A stretch of DNA of 57,072 bases, taken from the IMG/VR virus record IMGVR_UViG_3300034283_002112, positions 1 through 57,072 of that record, one strand, 5' to 3'. Under the pieces are notes generated by a model that was given only the letters and a program-made list of their open reading frames with translations, did no database searches and was not told the DNA's origin. Numbering within the stretch: the first letter of the stretch is position 1; each line of letters opens with the position of its first letter. Positions 27,701 through 33,901 of this stretch are shown here, piece by piece. The stretch is from a virus. Position numbers and translations under genes: made by a program.

Positions 27701-30330
27701 GTATAGATTTGCCGTTGTTGATTGATGGCATAGACTATCCTGGTGTACAAGTTTATGGTAAAGAGTTTGTGTCTGGCGAGACTCTAGATGTTGAGTACAG
27801 CAGCAGTTTTACTGACGTATATCTTGGCACACGAGTTACAGACATCAATGTTGATGGTGGCGAGTTCATTGGACTGTACGAAGGCCATGCTCCTGAAGAA
27901 CTAGTAAATGGCAGTGAGTTTGACACTGTTGATATCAAGGTGTTCACACGCCCAGGCAGTGACTGGTCTTTGTTTGATGGTGTTGCAGGAAATGACGGTC
28001 ATGGATTTCAAATAGCCAGCCGTCGCTACACAGTGTCTGATGTGGGCAATGCTGTGTTTAATTGGGACGGTATTGAAGAACATCCTGTTTATCTTGATGT
28101 TGCAAACATTACCACAGGCGTAAACTTGGATCTTGGCACCGATTACACTGTTGATTGGATAGCAAAAACTGTCACAGTTACTAATAGCATCAGTGTTAAC
28201 GATTCTATATCAATCACAGCCTATGAAATTGGAGGCGGTAGTCAGCTATATCGGGCCAATGTCATAGGTGATAACGAAGACTTCTTGATAGTACCAGTAG
28301 CAGCCAGCGAAATTTACGATGTTGTACTGTTTGTCAACGGCGTGCTAACTCAGGTCAACACGTGGGAAGCTTACTATCCAGCTGACGTCTGGAATCAACT
28401 CACAGCCTACAACAGATTAGATGTGGTTTACACCGCAGGTCCCGGCTATTATCGTGCTATTCAAAATGTTCCTGCTGGCATTGCAATTACCAACACTGAC
28501 TATTGGCAGTCTTTTGTGCCCAGTCAGTTGAGCAAGGTCAACTTGTCTGCTGCTTACACCGCCAGCGACTACTTGACTTTTGTTGTACTGGGCATTACTA
28601 CTCCAATTCAATATTCTTGGAGCACTCCACAAACTGAATATTTCACCGTTGATGCAGCAATCAATGCGGCTCGCACAGTAAATCTTTCCAACGACACTGG
28701 CGGCACCAATCCTTGCAACGCCATTGTTGAGATCAATGGCTTACGCCTGCGTCCTTCAGAAGGCGCAGAATACATTGGAGACAACACAACCACAGGATTT
28801 GCTTTGCCAACCCGAGGCGGATATTCCCAAGGTATTGTTGATGCACTGACTGATGTCACAGTGTATGTTAACAATGTGCTACAACAGCAAAACACCGGTG
28901 CAGGAGGAGCTTATGTGGTAACTTCTTGGAACAGCGTCAGTAATGACCGTGAAGTAGTGTTTGCAGTACCTCCATCAGTTGGTGATCGTATATTGATTGC
29001 TGTGAGTACAGTAGCTGAATACCTTATTGTGAACTCACAACTACAACTAGTTACTGCACCCACAATTGGCGCAACTATTGCAGTGACCACTTATAACGAC
29101 ACAAGTCAACAAAATATTCTTACCTTGGTATTCCAGGGTCCATTGAATACTGGTATCACTGTAACTGAAAGCTATGACAGCACTACTTTTGATGCTGGCA
29201 GCACAACCGGTGCTCCAGGATCTTATGATTATTCTGCTGGTGCAATAATTCCAGACAACAATCTTGATCTTCAGCGATTGGGAGTACAAGCTGGTCGTTT
29301 GTGGGTCACACTCAACGGCTATAGACTGTTTGACGGTGTAGATTACACTGTACAGGGCCAGTATCTCATACTGGCATCTGGACCAATGGCCAGTTCTGAT
29401 ATTGTTGTGATAACTGAGTTCACAGAAAGCGTGGTGCCTGAGGCATTGGCTTTCCGTATTTTCCAAGACATGCGCGGAGTGCAGGCAACCTATCGCATGA
29501 CTACTGCAACAACCACATTCTTAACAGCCAATGTCACTGCCAGTGCTGATATCATTTATGTTAATAATGCCAGTGCGCTGACCGAACCAGATTTGCCCAA
29601 CGGAATTTTTGGTGTGTGCATGATAGAAGGCGAACGTATTATGTATCGCAACAGAAATACAGCATTGAACACCATCAGTGGACTCATGCGTGGCACAGCA
29701 GGAACTGCTACAACTGGCCACAGTGCTGGTACTGTGGTCTATAACATGGGACGCGGCAATTTGATGTATGAAGAATACCAAGATCGTATTGTAAAAGATA
29801 CATCGTTGGGCGACGGTTCTACTACTATTTTCTATGCACCCAACATCAATGCTGTGCCAGAATACCCACGTGACAGTAGTACTGCTTATATCGATCACAG
29901 CATTGAAGTGTATGTAGGCGGAATTAGACAGTATCCTATCACTGACCTTGAAACTCCAAGCCAGTACAGATACACTGTATCTATAATAGAACCATTAAGC
30001 ATTGAATTCATTACCGACAATGATCCAGTTAGTCCGCTGCTGGCACCGGCTGTTGGCGAAGAAGTTTCAATAACTCAACGAGTAAGCAAGAGCTGGTACG
30101 ATCTTGGAACTATTTCTCCAGTTACCAGTATTGTGGTTGGAGACAGTTACTTTATCTGGGCGTTGGGAAATACCAACTGGATTGCACTGGGCGCCGAAGA
30201 CGCTAGAGAAGGTGCGTTGTTTACAGCTACCGCAGCAGGAACAGGAACAGGACAAGTGCGTACGGCTAGCGATGGTATAGCTCTGCAAGAAACTGACACT
30301 CAGGCTGCAAGGTTCCTGCGTGGTTTATAA
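15748..30330 (+). CDS. Giant 4860-residue structural protein with FG-GAP propeller-like and repeated beta-sandwich modules
   Basis: An uninterrupted frame directly after gp6, the position of gp7 in T4-like phages. The N-terminus (VEFLPEIFQTDINKQFFAAT, FESQYYTWDPFINWDTFTNF) looks like a baseplate-attachment domain. Residues about 2300-3120 hold at least six FG-GAP-like blades, including LGEFGHSVAMSTDERWAYVG, FGHSVVTSTDGRQVLIGTP, FGYSVSVDETAVNLVVGSP and GYGTSVSYVDGVLMLGAPG, which suggests a beta-propeller. Another unit recurs from about 1170 onward: a vnGvlq...DYtv...v.f..pp.vGD.I.I beta-sandwich (for example VYKNNQLLIRGIDYVV and VNNVLQQQNTG). GSGY-x3-P units occur near 2560 and 3830. A CTVC pair lies near 790. 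It is probably a peripheral wedge or long adhesin; gp7 homology itself was not recognised. No frameshift is seen. Confidence 0.75.
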   Translation: MSRIRSVEFLPEIFQTDINKQFFAATLDQLIQEPQFKKTQGFIGRTVGPGVNPNDRYVIEPNRVRADYQLEAGVISLEPGTGKIQDAITYPGLLDSIAYQIGSPGLTSGLISTEGGDSIRPDRLFESQYYTWDPFINWDTFTNFSQYFWLPNGPDAVTVAASTVPATNNFTVTRSNDYYNFSGVQGNDPTIDLVRGGSYTFQVAQNQKQTINYGVGNSGTSAYIINLAANPTVSLVRGNTYTFTLSLTGDYPFYIKTAPTTGLTNIYSNGVTNNGAVTGVITFVVPQNAPDVLYYAAANQSNMRGQFNVIDASSGTGSGFWIQTAPGVNGRIPATPNISSRDVLGVTNNGEDLGTITFNVPIKTAQQFYYGLPNVGGGTSPYNVDLITDLKFNQIDGIKVTDFLATYGGIDGITELNGRTLVFDQPIVDVDQGGWYSTSTFDPLSAGSANNGLPGSFDSLPYALQTTVPVNERYGVWQINYVDNDGYVSIQLVSTQLIDNLEKFNILYGTTYASTSWYKNDAGFLRQIPLLSAIQDTLYYQDGTNPEIFGRIRLIEQPLASTLFIEEILGKKTYTSPNGITFTNGLKIILRGEVEPVSYAEKEYYVSGVGTAIELLLVSNFVVPETYVVDANDSTAVVEPSELDYLTINRASKDLNAWTRSNRWFHIDVINATAEYNGTTADIDNSYRAKRPIIEFRPGLRLFDMGTEGKQPVDIIDFEETDAFSNIQGATGYSVDGYNLINGSRVIFAADEDADVRNKIWVVNFVEPTIPGPDIINLTLATDGIVLFNQCTVCTEGATLKGLTFWYDGVEWIRAQQKQGVQQAPLYDVYDSNSISFGNKAVYPSSTFVGSKLFSYAVGNTGILDPILQFPLQYLNLNNVGDIVFENNLYKDTFLYVRDNVSVTEPISAGFVQEFLTRTTSARGIGWKVAATDTQIRQQFKFTYTGDPLKLDIKVESTVAPLQNPVPPVKVYVASEFKDPDTYTVVTTDNTTTITLDKTYFVGDTIEVLALSNQSSAVAFYQVPINLEKNPLNGNSESFTLGTIRTHYESICENLLDLTGSINGANNTRDLGDIGPYGLIILQQSAPLTLAGYFNRSKEYNIFASLQYNSREYTKFKNLLMKEVTQLEINFQTTAELLTEAIANITAGRVETNPFYWSDMLPSSSVFTQTVYTVNLITTNVFDTVQVYNYTSANYLGLLVYKNNQLLIRGIDYVVATDGPRITITTTLAVGDQITVQEFPATYGNFVPNTPTKLGLYPAWKPSISTVSTTTGTAQVIVGHDGSQTPVFGDVRDDVLLEFEKRIYNNLKVDGNPMPLSVYDVLPGQFRDTGYSFSEINQILAQDFLSYIGWNKLDYNNQNYIANNEFSWNYSNATNKLNGENLLGAWRGIYRYFYDTQNPSRTPWEMLGFTIEPTWWISTYGPAPYTNTNLVLWDDLEAGLIRDPAGSYFLPQYVRPGLTDVIPVDSEGNLLSPFNCVVQDYNDQQWQRSWVVGDGGPVEASWWNSSSYPFAVMRLLALTRPAKFYSLFADRDLYKFNDDFGQYLYDQRYRLNANGIEVYGDGVSKASYINWIVDYNQQLGLNSTKRLQDDLANLDVRLCYRMASFSDKQYIKLYTEKSSPNSLNSTLLIPDESYDLVLYKNQPVERLIYSSVVVQLVEGGYAVYGYSTSQPYFNIAVSQGIGRLRPITVGDVTVRVPTQYTNSVVQVPYGFVFTNPTSVCDFLLSYGKLLKDQGLTFDNRANGFILDWEQMAQEFLYWTQQGWEIDSLINLNPLAGKLIITKPGLVADSIVTQTSENILLNQNKRELNTRNLNIVRLGNTLSLEPLTDESLSFADFRFTNFEHMIVLNNRSVFGDLIYEPVTGARQSRLDLIAFNSTQWNGVVDAQGFILNQDNVEEWTGFKKYTKGQIVKYKDQFWSAQTIVNPKPNFDFNNWVKSDYEQIEQGLLPNIANKSNQLQQTYSVNSVNLEQDQDLLSYGLIGFRPRQYMAALNLDDVSQVNIYQQFLKTKGTILSAELLSQANLGKEAADYNIYENWAVQRAVYGANANRSFVELRLNRALLSSNPSLVQVIEPQQVSQADQQILLSDVWKQSYKLTSPNFLPTTEETITDTALPSAGYVNLNDVDLTAFSLIDDKSAIEAALGAVKVGSDLWVAKVNTYDWDVFRCVQVPGYIDHICDNLDGTSIARFTKVHGLIPSDQLIIREFAPSVDGVYTVLETPDVNSVVIAYTFVGSQSVIDGVGIGFSLQSERVAQASDIINLPYANDITTGNKVWVDNNGNGRWAVLEKQNPFSDITELAPQLLDATEQYGVAVAQAKNRLAALVGSPRYGFNVGAEKGGVYVYVKNYGDQYIPVSPLGQGDAVLTLDVTGALGYGNAVDFGNQTWAIAGASKSLGPAGQADVGYAAIIYRDPTLGEPGVNPYAQWQLIVPEDLDTLGEFGHSVAMSTDERWAYVGAPGANKVYAYGRVDWEDQFVQTLSNGTTKTYQIGNVIQINANAQLLVTLNDTPQTLATDYTVAADFSSVTFVTAPAAGVVVKIQRINRLNMDGGTYYDVTGTSGTGSGAEFTITRLRNTLTLVGLTNSGSGYPASSTAVITINQANFGGSGAGSSSLVVTVNTNAAGQAENIASYTWTPPTALTNTFSLNEYFFTATNIYSFSVYVEGVLQRPNIDYEFGTDSSYDLIFINSPSAGELIEVQAQSYFEYVHTLQPPGLASDARFGHSVVTSTDGRQVLIGTPDRTVSGKVEAGSVYVFDRNVQRFIYGTDPSSVAFTVLGTVTEPVSVIVNNQFLVNEVDNILNGTNTFTVAGNLVTVNTDLAVGDTVEIETNQFRLVQTITQNTVAEFSNFGQAVDLCAYNCSLYVGTPQDSTATWKAGSVQRSVNQSRSYGTITATVANPSLTVGNTLRVNNIDVAVPSAGTLISFALAINADVPNVIATVNNGLLTLKVKNAAAASPTDLLQVAPGSVGTAFDAFGFQTFTYSQTLYSPYPTEFAQFGYSVSVDETAVNLVVGSPQGTLWVLTIWDDGLVDWDSNSTIFFSTVEQSGSVYTYDYLPAANENAANTGKFVFGIQIVDSNVRPLDGYGTSVSYVDGVLMLGAPGSDAVAGDSTAADSGRVFVSQNPNRVPAWTTLRQQQPVVDVGLINGVFTYDRITSARTEQFDFFDPLQGKILGAARQNIDYIGAVDPAQYDNGPTNNNGTTWFAEHVGEIWWDIGTVRFIDPNQDDIVYASRRWGQLFPGSTIDIYQWVESSQPPASYTGPGIPLNINSFSFSARLSADGVVNTYYYFWVRGISTVASNKGKTLSATTVSRYIENPKSSGIPYIAPINASTIALYNASNIIEAQDTIINIEYDREYTTNNVHVEYELIAQDKSDGFLSDGLYRKLQDSFCGVDTSGNLVPDPNLNAAERYGVQFRPRQSMFVDRFEALKNYLQRANAVLAMYTISESRSFNLLNSSDPEPDSTTPGQVEPNWNMRVANLEILSFQNIYAVPVATPTTQGYRYLVASDSSNNGLWTIYQVQYVQNGLFNARELVLIKVQNYDTKRYWSYVNWYLPGYNPSTKVTAEVPNFSTLDTLSVPEGTSVRVTANAQGKFEIYLRSLTGWDRVALEDGTIAFSAELWDYALGRFGFDVEVFDAQYFDQEPVIETRKIIQAINQELFIDDLLLERNRSLTLMFNYVLSEFAAPEWLVKTSLIDVDHRIRNLEPFQNYRQDNQEFVLDYIQEVKPYHVQIREFNLLYNGQDQYGGDVTDFDVPAYYNTSLPIPQYTSPILNISDTTDPRYQSPYLLSTPEPDNVLSDVDPGALIWQAWPYTQWYGNYLLNLQRIEIVDAGSGYTDVPTVIITGDADVPATAEAFLTSFGSIAFITITDPGSGYFATPVITFDGGNGTGARAYPIMGNDLVRSFKTVIKYDRCSYQTQVLTWDPSGTYEDGTLVRFIDRVWRASSPDSTAVVGPTFNLDDWTLVPASELGGIDRTTGYYVPGVNEPGIDLPLLIDGIDYPGVQVYGKEFVSGETLDVEYSSSFTDVYLGTRVTDINVDGGEFIGLYEGHAPEELVNGSEFDTVDIKVFTRPGSDWSLFDGVAGNDGHGFQIASRRYTVSDVGNAVFNWDGIEEHPVYLDVANITTGVNLDLGTDYTVDWIAKTVTVTNSISVNDSISITAYEIGGGSQLYRANVIGDNEDFLIVPVAASEIYDVVLFVNGVLTQVNTWEAYYPADVWNQLTAYNRLDVVYTAGPGYYRAIQNVPAGIAITNTDYWQSFVPSQLSKVNLSAAYTASDYLTFVVLGITTPIQYSWSTPQTEYFTVDAAINAARTVNLSNDTGGTNPCNAIVEINGLRLRPSEGAEYIGDNTTTGFALPTRGGYSQGIVDALTDVTVYVNNVLQQQNTGAGGAYVVTSWNSVSNDREVVFAVPPSVGDRILIAVSTVAEYLIVNSQLQLVTAPTIGATIAVTTYNDTSQQNILTLVFQGPLNTGITVTESYDSTTFDAGSTTGAPGSYDYSAGAIIPDNNLDLQRLGVQAGRLWVTLNGYRLFDGVDYTVQGQYLILASGPMASSDIVVITEFTESVVPEALAFRIFQDMRGVQATYRMTTATTTFLTANVTASADIIYVNNASALTEPDLPNGIFGVCMIEGERIMYRNRNTALNTISGLMRGTAGTATTGHSAGTVVYNMGRGNLMYEEYQDRIVKDTSLGDGSTTIFYAPNINAVPEYPRDSSTAYIDHSIEVYVGGIRQYPITDLETPSQYRYTVSIIEPLSIEFITDNDPVSPLLAPAVGEEVSITQRVSKSWYDLGTISPVTSIVVGDSYFIWALGNTNWIALGAEDAREGALFTATAAGTGTGQVRTASDGIALQETDTQAARFLRGL

Positions 30331-30334
30331 CAAG

Positions 30335-30341
30335 GTAAATA
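30335..30341 (+). promoter_or_regulatory. Late promoter-like box (GTAAATA)
   Basis: The string GGTAAATAAG is the same as that at 3033-3042. It ends seven bases before the ATG at 30349 and could give a nearly leaderless start for the small gene, or serve the 30495 gene through a longer leader. Confidence 0.4.
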
Positions 30342-30348
30342 AGTGATC

Positions 30349-30498
30349 ATGTCAAATACAGTACCAAACAAGCAACAAACCCCAACAATGCCGGCCGCAC
30401 CGCGCCGGCCCAACGAGCACGGTACAATTAGCGTACAGGGTTATTTTAGAGTGTTTGATCCAAAAACACAAAAAACCATTGTGGAGGGTCGCTCATGA
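30349..30498 (+). CDS. Small protein resembling the N-terminal motif of the next gene product
   Basis: A 49-residue frame between the giant gene and the 201-residue protein gene, with its stop sharing ATGA with the next ATG. After a Pro-rich start (TPTMPAAPRRPNEHG) it reads ISVQGYFRVFDPKTQKTIVE. The following protein begins LAKIEGFVKIHNPETGEVFV, which has the same layout: a small hydrophobic start, G-[YF]-x-[RK]-[VI]-[FH]-[DN]-P-[KE]-T-x(3)-[IF]-V. It is thus probably a short paralogue of that N-terminal domain. No nearby ribosome site is seen, but a GTAAATA box lies just upstream. The role is unknown; a minor baseplate or fibre-attachment piece is a guess. Confidence 0.6.
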   Translation: MSNTVPNKQQTPTMPAAPRRPNEHGTISVQGYFRVFDPKTQKTIVEGRS

Positions 30499-31100
30499 TA
30501 GTTCCAGGATTGGCCAAAATTGAAGGTTTTGTAAAAATTCACAACCCAGAAACTGGCGAAGTTTTTGTCGACAAGAAAAATGCTATTCACTACGAAAATA
30601 TCAGTATCAGCATGGCCCAAACGCTGAGTGATCGCAATACCGGCTACATCTACGCCATGGCGTTTGGCAACGGTGGCAGCTCAGTAGACCCCACAGGAGT
30701 TATCACATATTTGCCGCCTAATACAACTGGCCAAAACGCAGACTTGTATAATCAAACTTATATTAAAGTTGTCAACGATAATTCAGCAGCCGACACTGAC
30801 CCTGAAAACAACAAAATGACCCCAATTCACACTTCGGGCACAGTGTACACAGACATTCTTGTTACTTGTTTGTTGGACTACGGGGAACCTCCTGAACAAC
30901 AGGCATTTGACAATTCAACCAATTTCAATGGTGAATATGTGTTTGACGAACTTGGGCTCAAAGCCTGGAATGGTAGCGCAGACAATTTAAGATTGATCAC
31001 TCATGTGATTTTTCACCCTGTGCAAAAGAGCTTGAACCGTCAAATTCAAATTGACTATACCTTGCGTATTCAAACGCTCAGCAACATAAATGCTGTATAA
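30495..31100 (+). CDS. Tail or baseplate-associated structural protein
   Basis: A 201-residue protein with the N-terminal domain LAKIEGFVKIHNPETGEVFV shared with the small gene before it. It continues with AIHYENISISMAQTLSDR and IYAMAFGNGGSSVDPTG, then VYTDILVTCLLDYGEPPEQQ and YVFDELGLKAWNG. This FDELGL-type pattern is common in phage tail-collar and fibre-adaptor proteins. A good ribosome site GGAGGG (30483-30488) precedes the ATG, which overlaps the upstream stop as ATGA. It is followed by a late promoter for the fibre gene, so it probably belongs to the distal tail. Confidence 0.65.
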   Translation: MIVPGLAKIEGFVKIHNPETGEVFVDKKNAIHYENISISMAQTLSDRNTGYIYAMAFGNGGSSVDPTGVITYLPPNTTGQNADLYNQTYIKVVNDNSAADTDPENNKMTPIHTSGTVYTDILVTCLLDYGEPPEQQAFDNSTNFNGEYVFDELGLKAWNGSADNLRLITHVIFHPVQKSLNRQIQIDYTLRIQTLSNINAV

Positions 31101-31103
31101 ATA
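31096..31103 (+). promoter_or_regulatory. T4-type late promoter (TATAAATA) for the tail-fibre gene
   Basis: An exact match to the T4 late consensus TATAAATA lies 27 bases before the ATG at 31131, with AGGAACAGG as the ribosome site. This is the best late promoter in the window and supports the assignment of the 1177-2085 gene as gp55-like. Confidence 0.75.
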
Positions 31104-31130
31104 TGATATAATTAGGAACAGGTAACTGAC

Positions 31131-32867
31131 ATGGCTTATGTAATCAACCTTACCGATGGTGCTACTTTTGCTACCATCTCAGACGGTACTATCAATACTT
31201 CTAGCTCAATGACGCTGGTAGGTAAAAACTACGCCGGCTACGGTGAGTTCTTAGACGAAAACTTTATTCACTTGTTGGAAAACAATGCTAACACTACAGC
31301 ACCCCCGGCACCGTTGACCGGCCAGTTGTGGTGGGACAAAACCAACAATTTGCTCAAAGTTTACAACGGCACAACATTCAAAACTATTTCAGCAGCTACA
31401 GCCAGTGCTAGTGCACCTGCATCTAATGTCACAGGAGATTTGTGGTACGACACAGTTAACCAGCAACTTAAGGTGTGGACTAGTTCTGCTTTCTTAGTGG
31501 TTGGTCCAGCCTTCTCCAGTGCTACAGGCACAGCTGGTGCTATTCCTGAAACTATTAACGATTCAGGCGGCGGTCCGCACCTGGTTACCACTTTGTACGT
31601 AAACAACAGTCGTCAAGCCATTGTCAGTCTAGACTCAGCTTTTACACCTGCGTCGCCAATTAACACCGACTTCCCAACTATCTATCCAGGTATAACTGTG
31701 ACCAAGGGCGCCAGCAGTGTTCTCAGCGGAAACGTGATCAACACTGGTAACCTTACTTTGGGTGCAGGCGGCGCAACCACAGTAACAATAACCAGTACTG
31801 GTGCAAATATTTCTGGATATAACAACAGCACCGGCAACGTTACAGGTGGCAATTTAATCACAGCTGGCCTGGCCACAGTGTCTGGCAACGTTACAGGTGG
31901 CAATTTCTTAACCAGTGGCATTATCAGTGCCACTGGCAACATCACCAGCGGCAACATTGCAGCAACCAACCATACAGGTACCGCAGTTAGCGTGACTGGC
32001 AACGTTACAGGCGGTAATGTACTAACAGGTGGAATTTTGAGTGCTAGTGGTAATATCACTGGTGGCAATATTGCTGCTACACTGCACACTGGTACCGCAG
32101 TTAGTGTTACAGGAAATGTCACTGGTGGTAATTTGATTACTAGTGGTCTAGTGACTGTGACTGGTAATATCAATAGTTCAGCTAATATTGCAGGTAGTTT
32201 CTTCTTGGGCAACGGCGCATTGCTAACTGGTATCAGTGCAGCGGTTACTGTTCAAAAGATTTCTTCTGGCACAACCGAAGTTAACATTCCTAGTTCAGGC
32301 GGATCAATTTTTGCTAACGTTGCAGGAACTTCCAACGTCATGGTTGTTTCTAGTTCGGGTGCCACATTCAGCGGTATCACTGTGCCCAGTATTGGTAAAA
32401 GCGGGTCAAATGCTGTGGGCAACATTGGATCAAGTGCTAACTATTTCAACCAGGTGTTTGCCACAGCTACCACAGCATTATACGCTGACGTTGCAGAACG
32501 ATTTGAAGCAGACGAAATCCTGGATCCAGGAACTGTGGTTGAACTTGGCGGTGCCAAAGAAATCACCAGATCTCGTGTAGAACTCAGCGACTTAGTGTTT
32601 GGTGTGATAAGTACAAGACCAGCCTTTACCATGAACGGTGGAGCCGGCGAAAACGATACACACCCGCCAGTTGCAATGACCGGTCGCGTTCCAGTCAAAG
32701 TTTCGGGTATAATACACAAAGGCGATCGATTAGTTTCAGCAGGAGATGGGTTGGCTCGTGCAGCTGGTCCAGGCGAAGCAACATCATTTAATGTGATCGG
32801 ACGTGCGTTAACATCCAAGCTGAGCACAGATATTGGTACCGTTGAAGCAATTGTAAGTATCAAATAA
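31131..32867 (+). CDS. Tail-fibre-like protein with GNVTGGN repeats and C-terminal self-processing-type chaperone domain
   Basis: A 578-residue fibre candidate. The N-terminus (YVINLTDGATFATISDGTIN, NYAGYGEFLDENFIHLLEN) and two W-W-x-lattice units (GQLWWDKTNNLLKVYNG, GDLWYDTVNQQLKVW) are typical of marine phage fibres. Residues about 235-365 are imperfect repeats of S-G-N-V-T-G-G-N-x-(L/I)-T, likely a trimeric beta-helix. The C-terminus (YADVAERFEADEILDPGTVV, then FGVISTRPAFTMN and VPVKVSG) matches peptidase G2/intramolecular chaperone-type ends that drive trimerisation and may be cleaved off. An exact TATAAATA promoter lies upstream. It probably contacts the host surface. Confidence 0.75.
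   Translation: MAYVINLTDGATFATISDGTINTSSSMTLVGKNYAGYGEFLDENFIHLLENNANTTAPPAPLTGQLWWDKTNNLLKVYNGTTFKTISAATASASAPASNVTGDLWYDTVNQQLKVWTSSAFLVVGPAFSSATGTAGAIPETINDSGGGPHLVTTLYVNNSRQAIVSLDSAFTPASPINTDFPTIYPGITVTKGASSVLSGNVINTGNLTLGAGGATTVTITSTGANISGYNNSTGNVTGGNLITAGLATVSGNVTGGNFLTSGIISATGNITSGNIAATNHTGTAVSVTGNVTGGNVLTGGILSASGNITGGNIAATLHTGTAVSVTGNVTGGNLITSGLVTVTGNINSSANIAGSFFLGNGALLTGISAAVTVQKISSGTTEVNIPSSGGSIFANVAGTSNVMVVSSSGATFSGITVPSIGKSGSNAVGNIGSSANYFNQVFATATTALYADVAERFEADEILDPGTVVELGGAKEITRSRVELSDLVFGVISTRPAFTMNGGAGENDTHPPVAMTGRVPVKVSGIIHKGDRLVSAGDGLARAAGPGEATSFNVIGRALTSKLSTDIGTVEAIVSIK
31830..32200 (+). repeat. Tandem GNVTGGN-coding repeats in the fibre gene
   Basis: Near-identical segments of the type GGCAACGTTACAGGTGGCAA recur about every 54-108 bases, encoding roughly 18-residue and double units. 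Such repeats can recombine to lengthen or shorten the shaft in frame. Confidence 0.7.
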
Positions 32868-32880
32868 TTAGGACAAAAGC

Positions 32881-33846
32881 ATGACATACGTAAGCGGTGG
32901 TTTAATACAGGCCACAGACTATAATGGATTCGTAAGTACCACGGCCAATGCCAACGTCAACGACGTTTGGGGCACTGGATCGGGAGACAAAGGCTGGGGG
33001 CAAAGTGCGCTGGCCACTGTGAGCGCTACCAATACAATCACTGCTACTCAATGGGGTAGTTTGGTTAACACCCTTGCCAGCATGGGAAGCCAGACCAACA
33101 CCGCAATCACTGCAAGATCGGCACCCACTACTGGTCAAACCATTAACATACTATCAGCTCTCAACACTGATCTAACTAACATAACCACTAACCGCGCATT
33201 TGCAGCAGCCAACGGTAGTCAATTTACAGGCTGGACTGGAACCAACTCTAAAACAGCAGCAACATCTGGCAGCCCTTGGACTATTACTTTTACTAATACA
33301 GTGACTTTTGCATCTGCCAACGCTGCTCGTTGGTTTTTCAATGCTGGCGGACGAATCAAACTAGATGTGAGCAAAACATCAACTACTGCCACAGGCGATC
33401 CTGAATGGAACGATCTAGCCAATACCTTGTGCGGAGACATATTTTTTACCGGCATTGCTGCCAGCAAAACTATTGCTGGTGCTGCATACACTGGAACTAC
33501 CAAAGTTGGCGGTTCAGGTACGCCCAACACACTGAGCACTGCTACTGGTTTTTATGCTTTGACCCCTGGTGCAGCAGCCACTATCATCTATAAACAGTTT
33601 GCCGATACTGCTCCGTACACCGCAAACTTTATTCAACACAGTGTGGCGCTGAACGCCGCTTCGACTGTTTTAACATTTACTACACTTTGGTCAGCATCAG
33701 ACGGCGACCCAATTTCGGGCGGTACTGCAAGTTCGGGAGCTACTCCCGGAACTGCACCTACTACTATTTGTACATATTTCCCGCCCTCAACAACATATTT
33801 GAGCAACAGTTGGGGAACACCAGCTGTAGCTGCCACAACAGTTTAA
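32881..33846 (+). CDS. Structural protein, Thr/Ala/Ser-rich, tail-associated
   Basis: A 321-residue protein starting 13 bases after the fibre gene, with AGGA before the ATG. It opens YVSGGLIQATDYNGFVSTTA and GTGSGDKGWGQSALATVSA, a pattern often found in phage distal-tail or virion proteins. The middle contains ANAARWFFNAGGRIKLDVSK, which resembles virion proteins with a beta-sandwich fold, and the rest is Thr/Ser/Ala-rich. I cannot assign a precise function. It is the last gene of the late block, followed within five bases by an intrinsic terminator. Confidence 0.65.
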   Translation: MTYVSGGLIQATDYNGFVSTTANANVNDVWGTGSGDKGWGQSALATVSATNTITATQWGSLVNTLASMGSQTNTAITARSAPTTGQTINILSALNTDLTNITTNRAFAAANGSQFTGWTGTNSKTAATSGSPWTITFTNTVTFASANAARWFFNAGGRIKLDVSKTSTTATGDPEWNDLANTLCGDIFFTGIAASKTIAGAAYTGTTKVGGSGTPNTLSTATGFYALTPGAAATIIYKQFADTAPYTANFIQHSVALNAASTVLTFTTLWSASDGDPISGGTASSGATPGTAPTTICTYFPPSTTYLSNSWGTPAVAATTV

Positions 33847-33849
33847 TCA

Positions 33850-33888
33850 AAAGGGCCGCAAGGCCCTTTACTTTTCTCTTTTTTTCCT
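33850..33888 (+). terminator. Intrinsic terminator closing the late structural block
   Basis: An 8-bp stem (AAAGGGCC / GGCCCTTT) with a GCAA tetraloop is followed by a T-rich tract. It separates the structural block from the modification operon that starts at 33902. Confidence 0.9.
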
Positions 33889-33895
33889 GTATACT
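33867..33895 (+). promoter_or_regulatory. Candidate promoter for the 33.9-49.5 kb operon
   Basis: A TATACT -10 (33890-33895) lies 17 bases from a weak -35-like TTTACT (33867-33872) inside the terminator tail. Transcription would begin at about 33902, the A of the first ATG, and no Shine-Dalgarno sequence is present, so the message may be leaderless. The weak -35 makes this tentative. Confidence 0.4.
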
Positions 33896-33901
33896 AACAT
33901 C

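Noticed and set aside
31682-32887. Minus-strand open frames of 148-176 codons in the fibre gene
   Set aside because: They are antisense mirrors of the Gly/Thr/Val repeat coding and have no start signals or family features.
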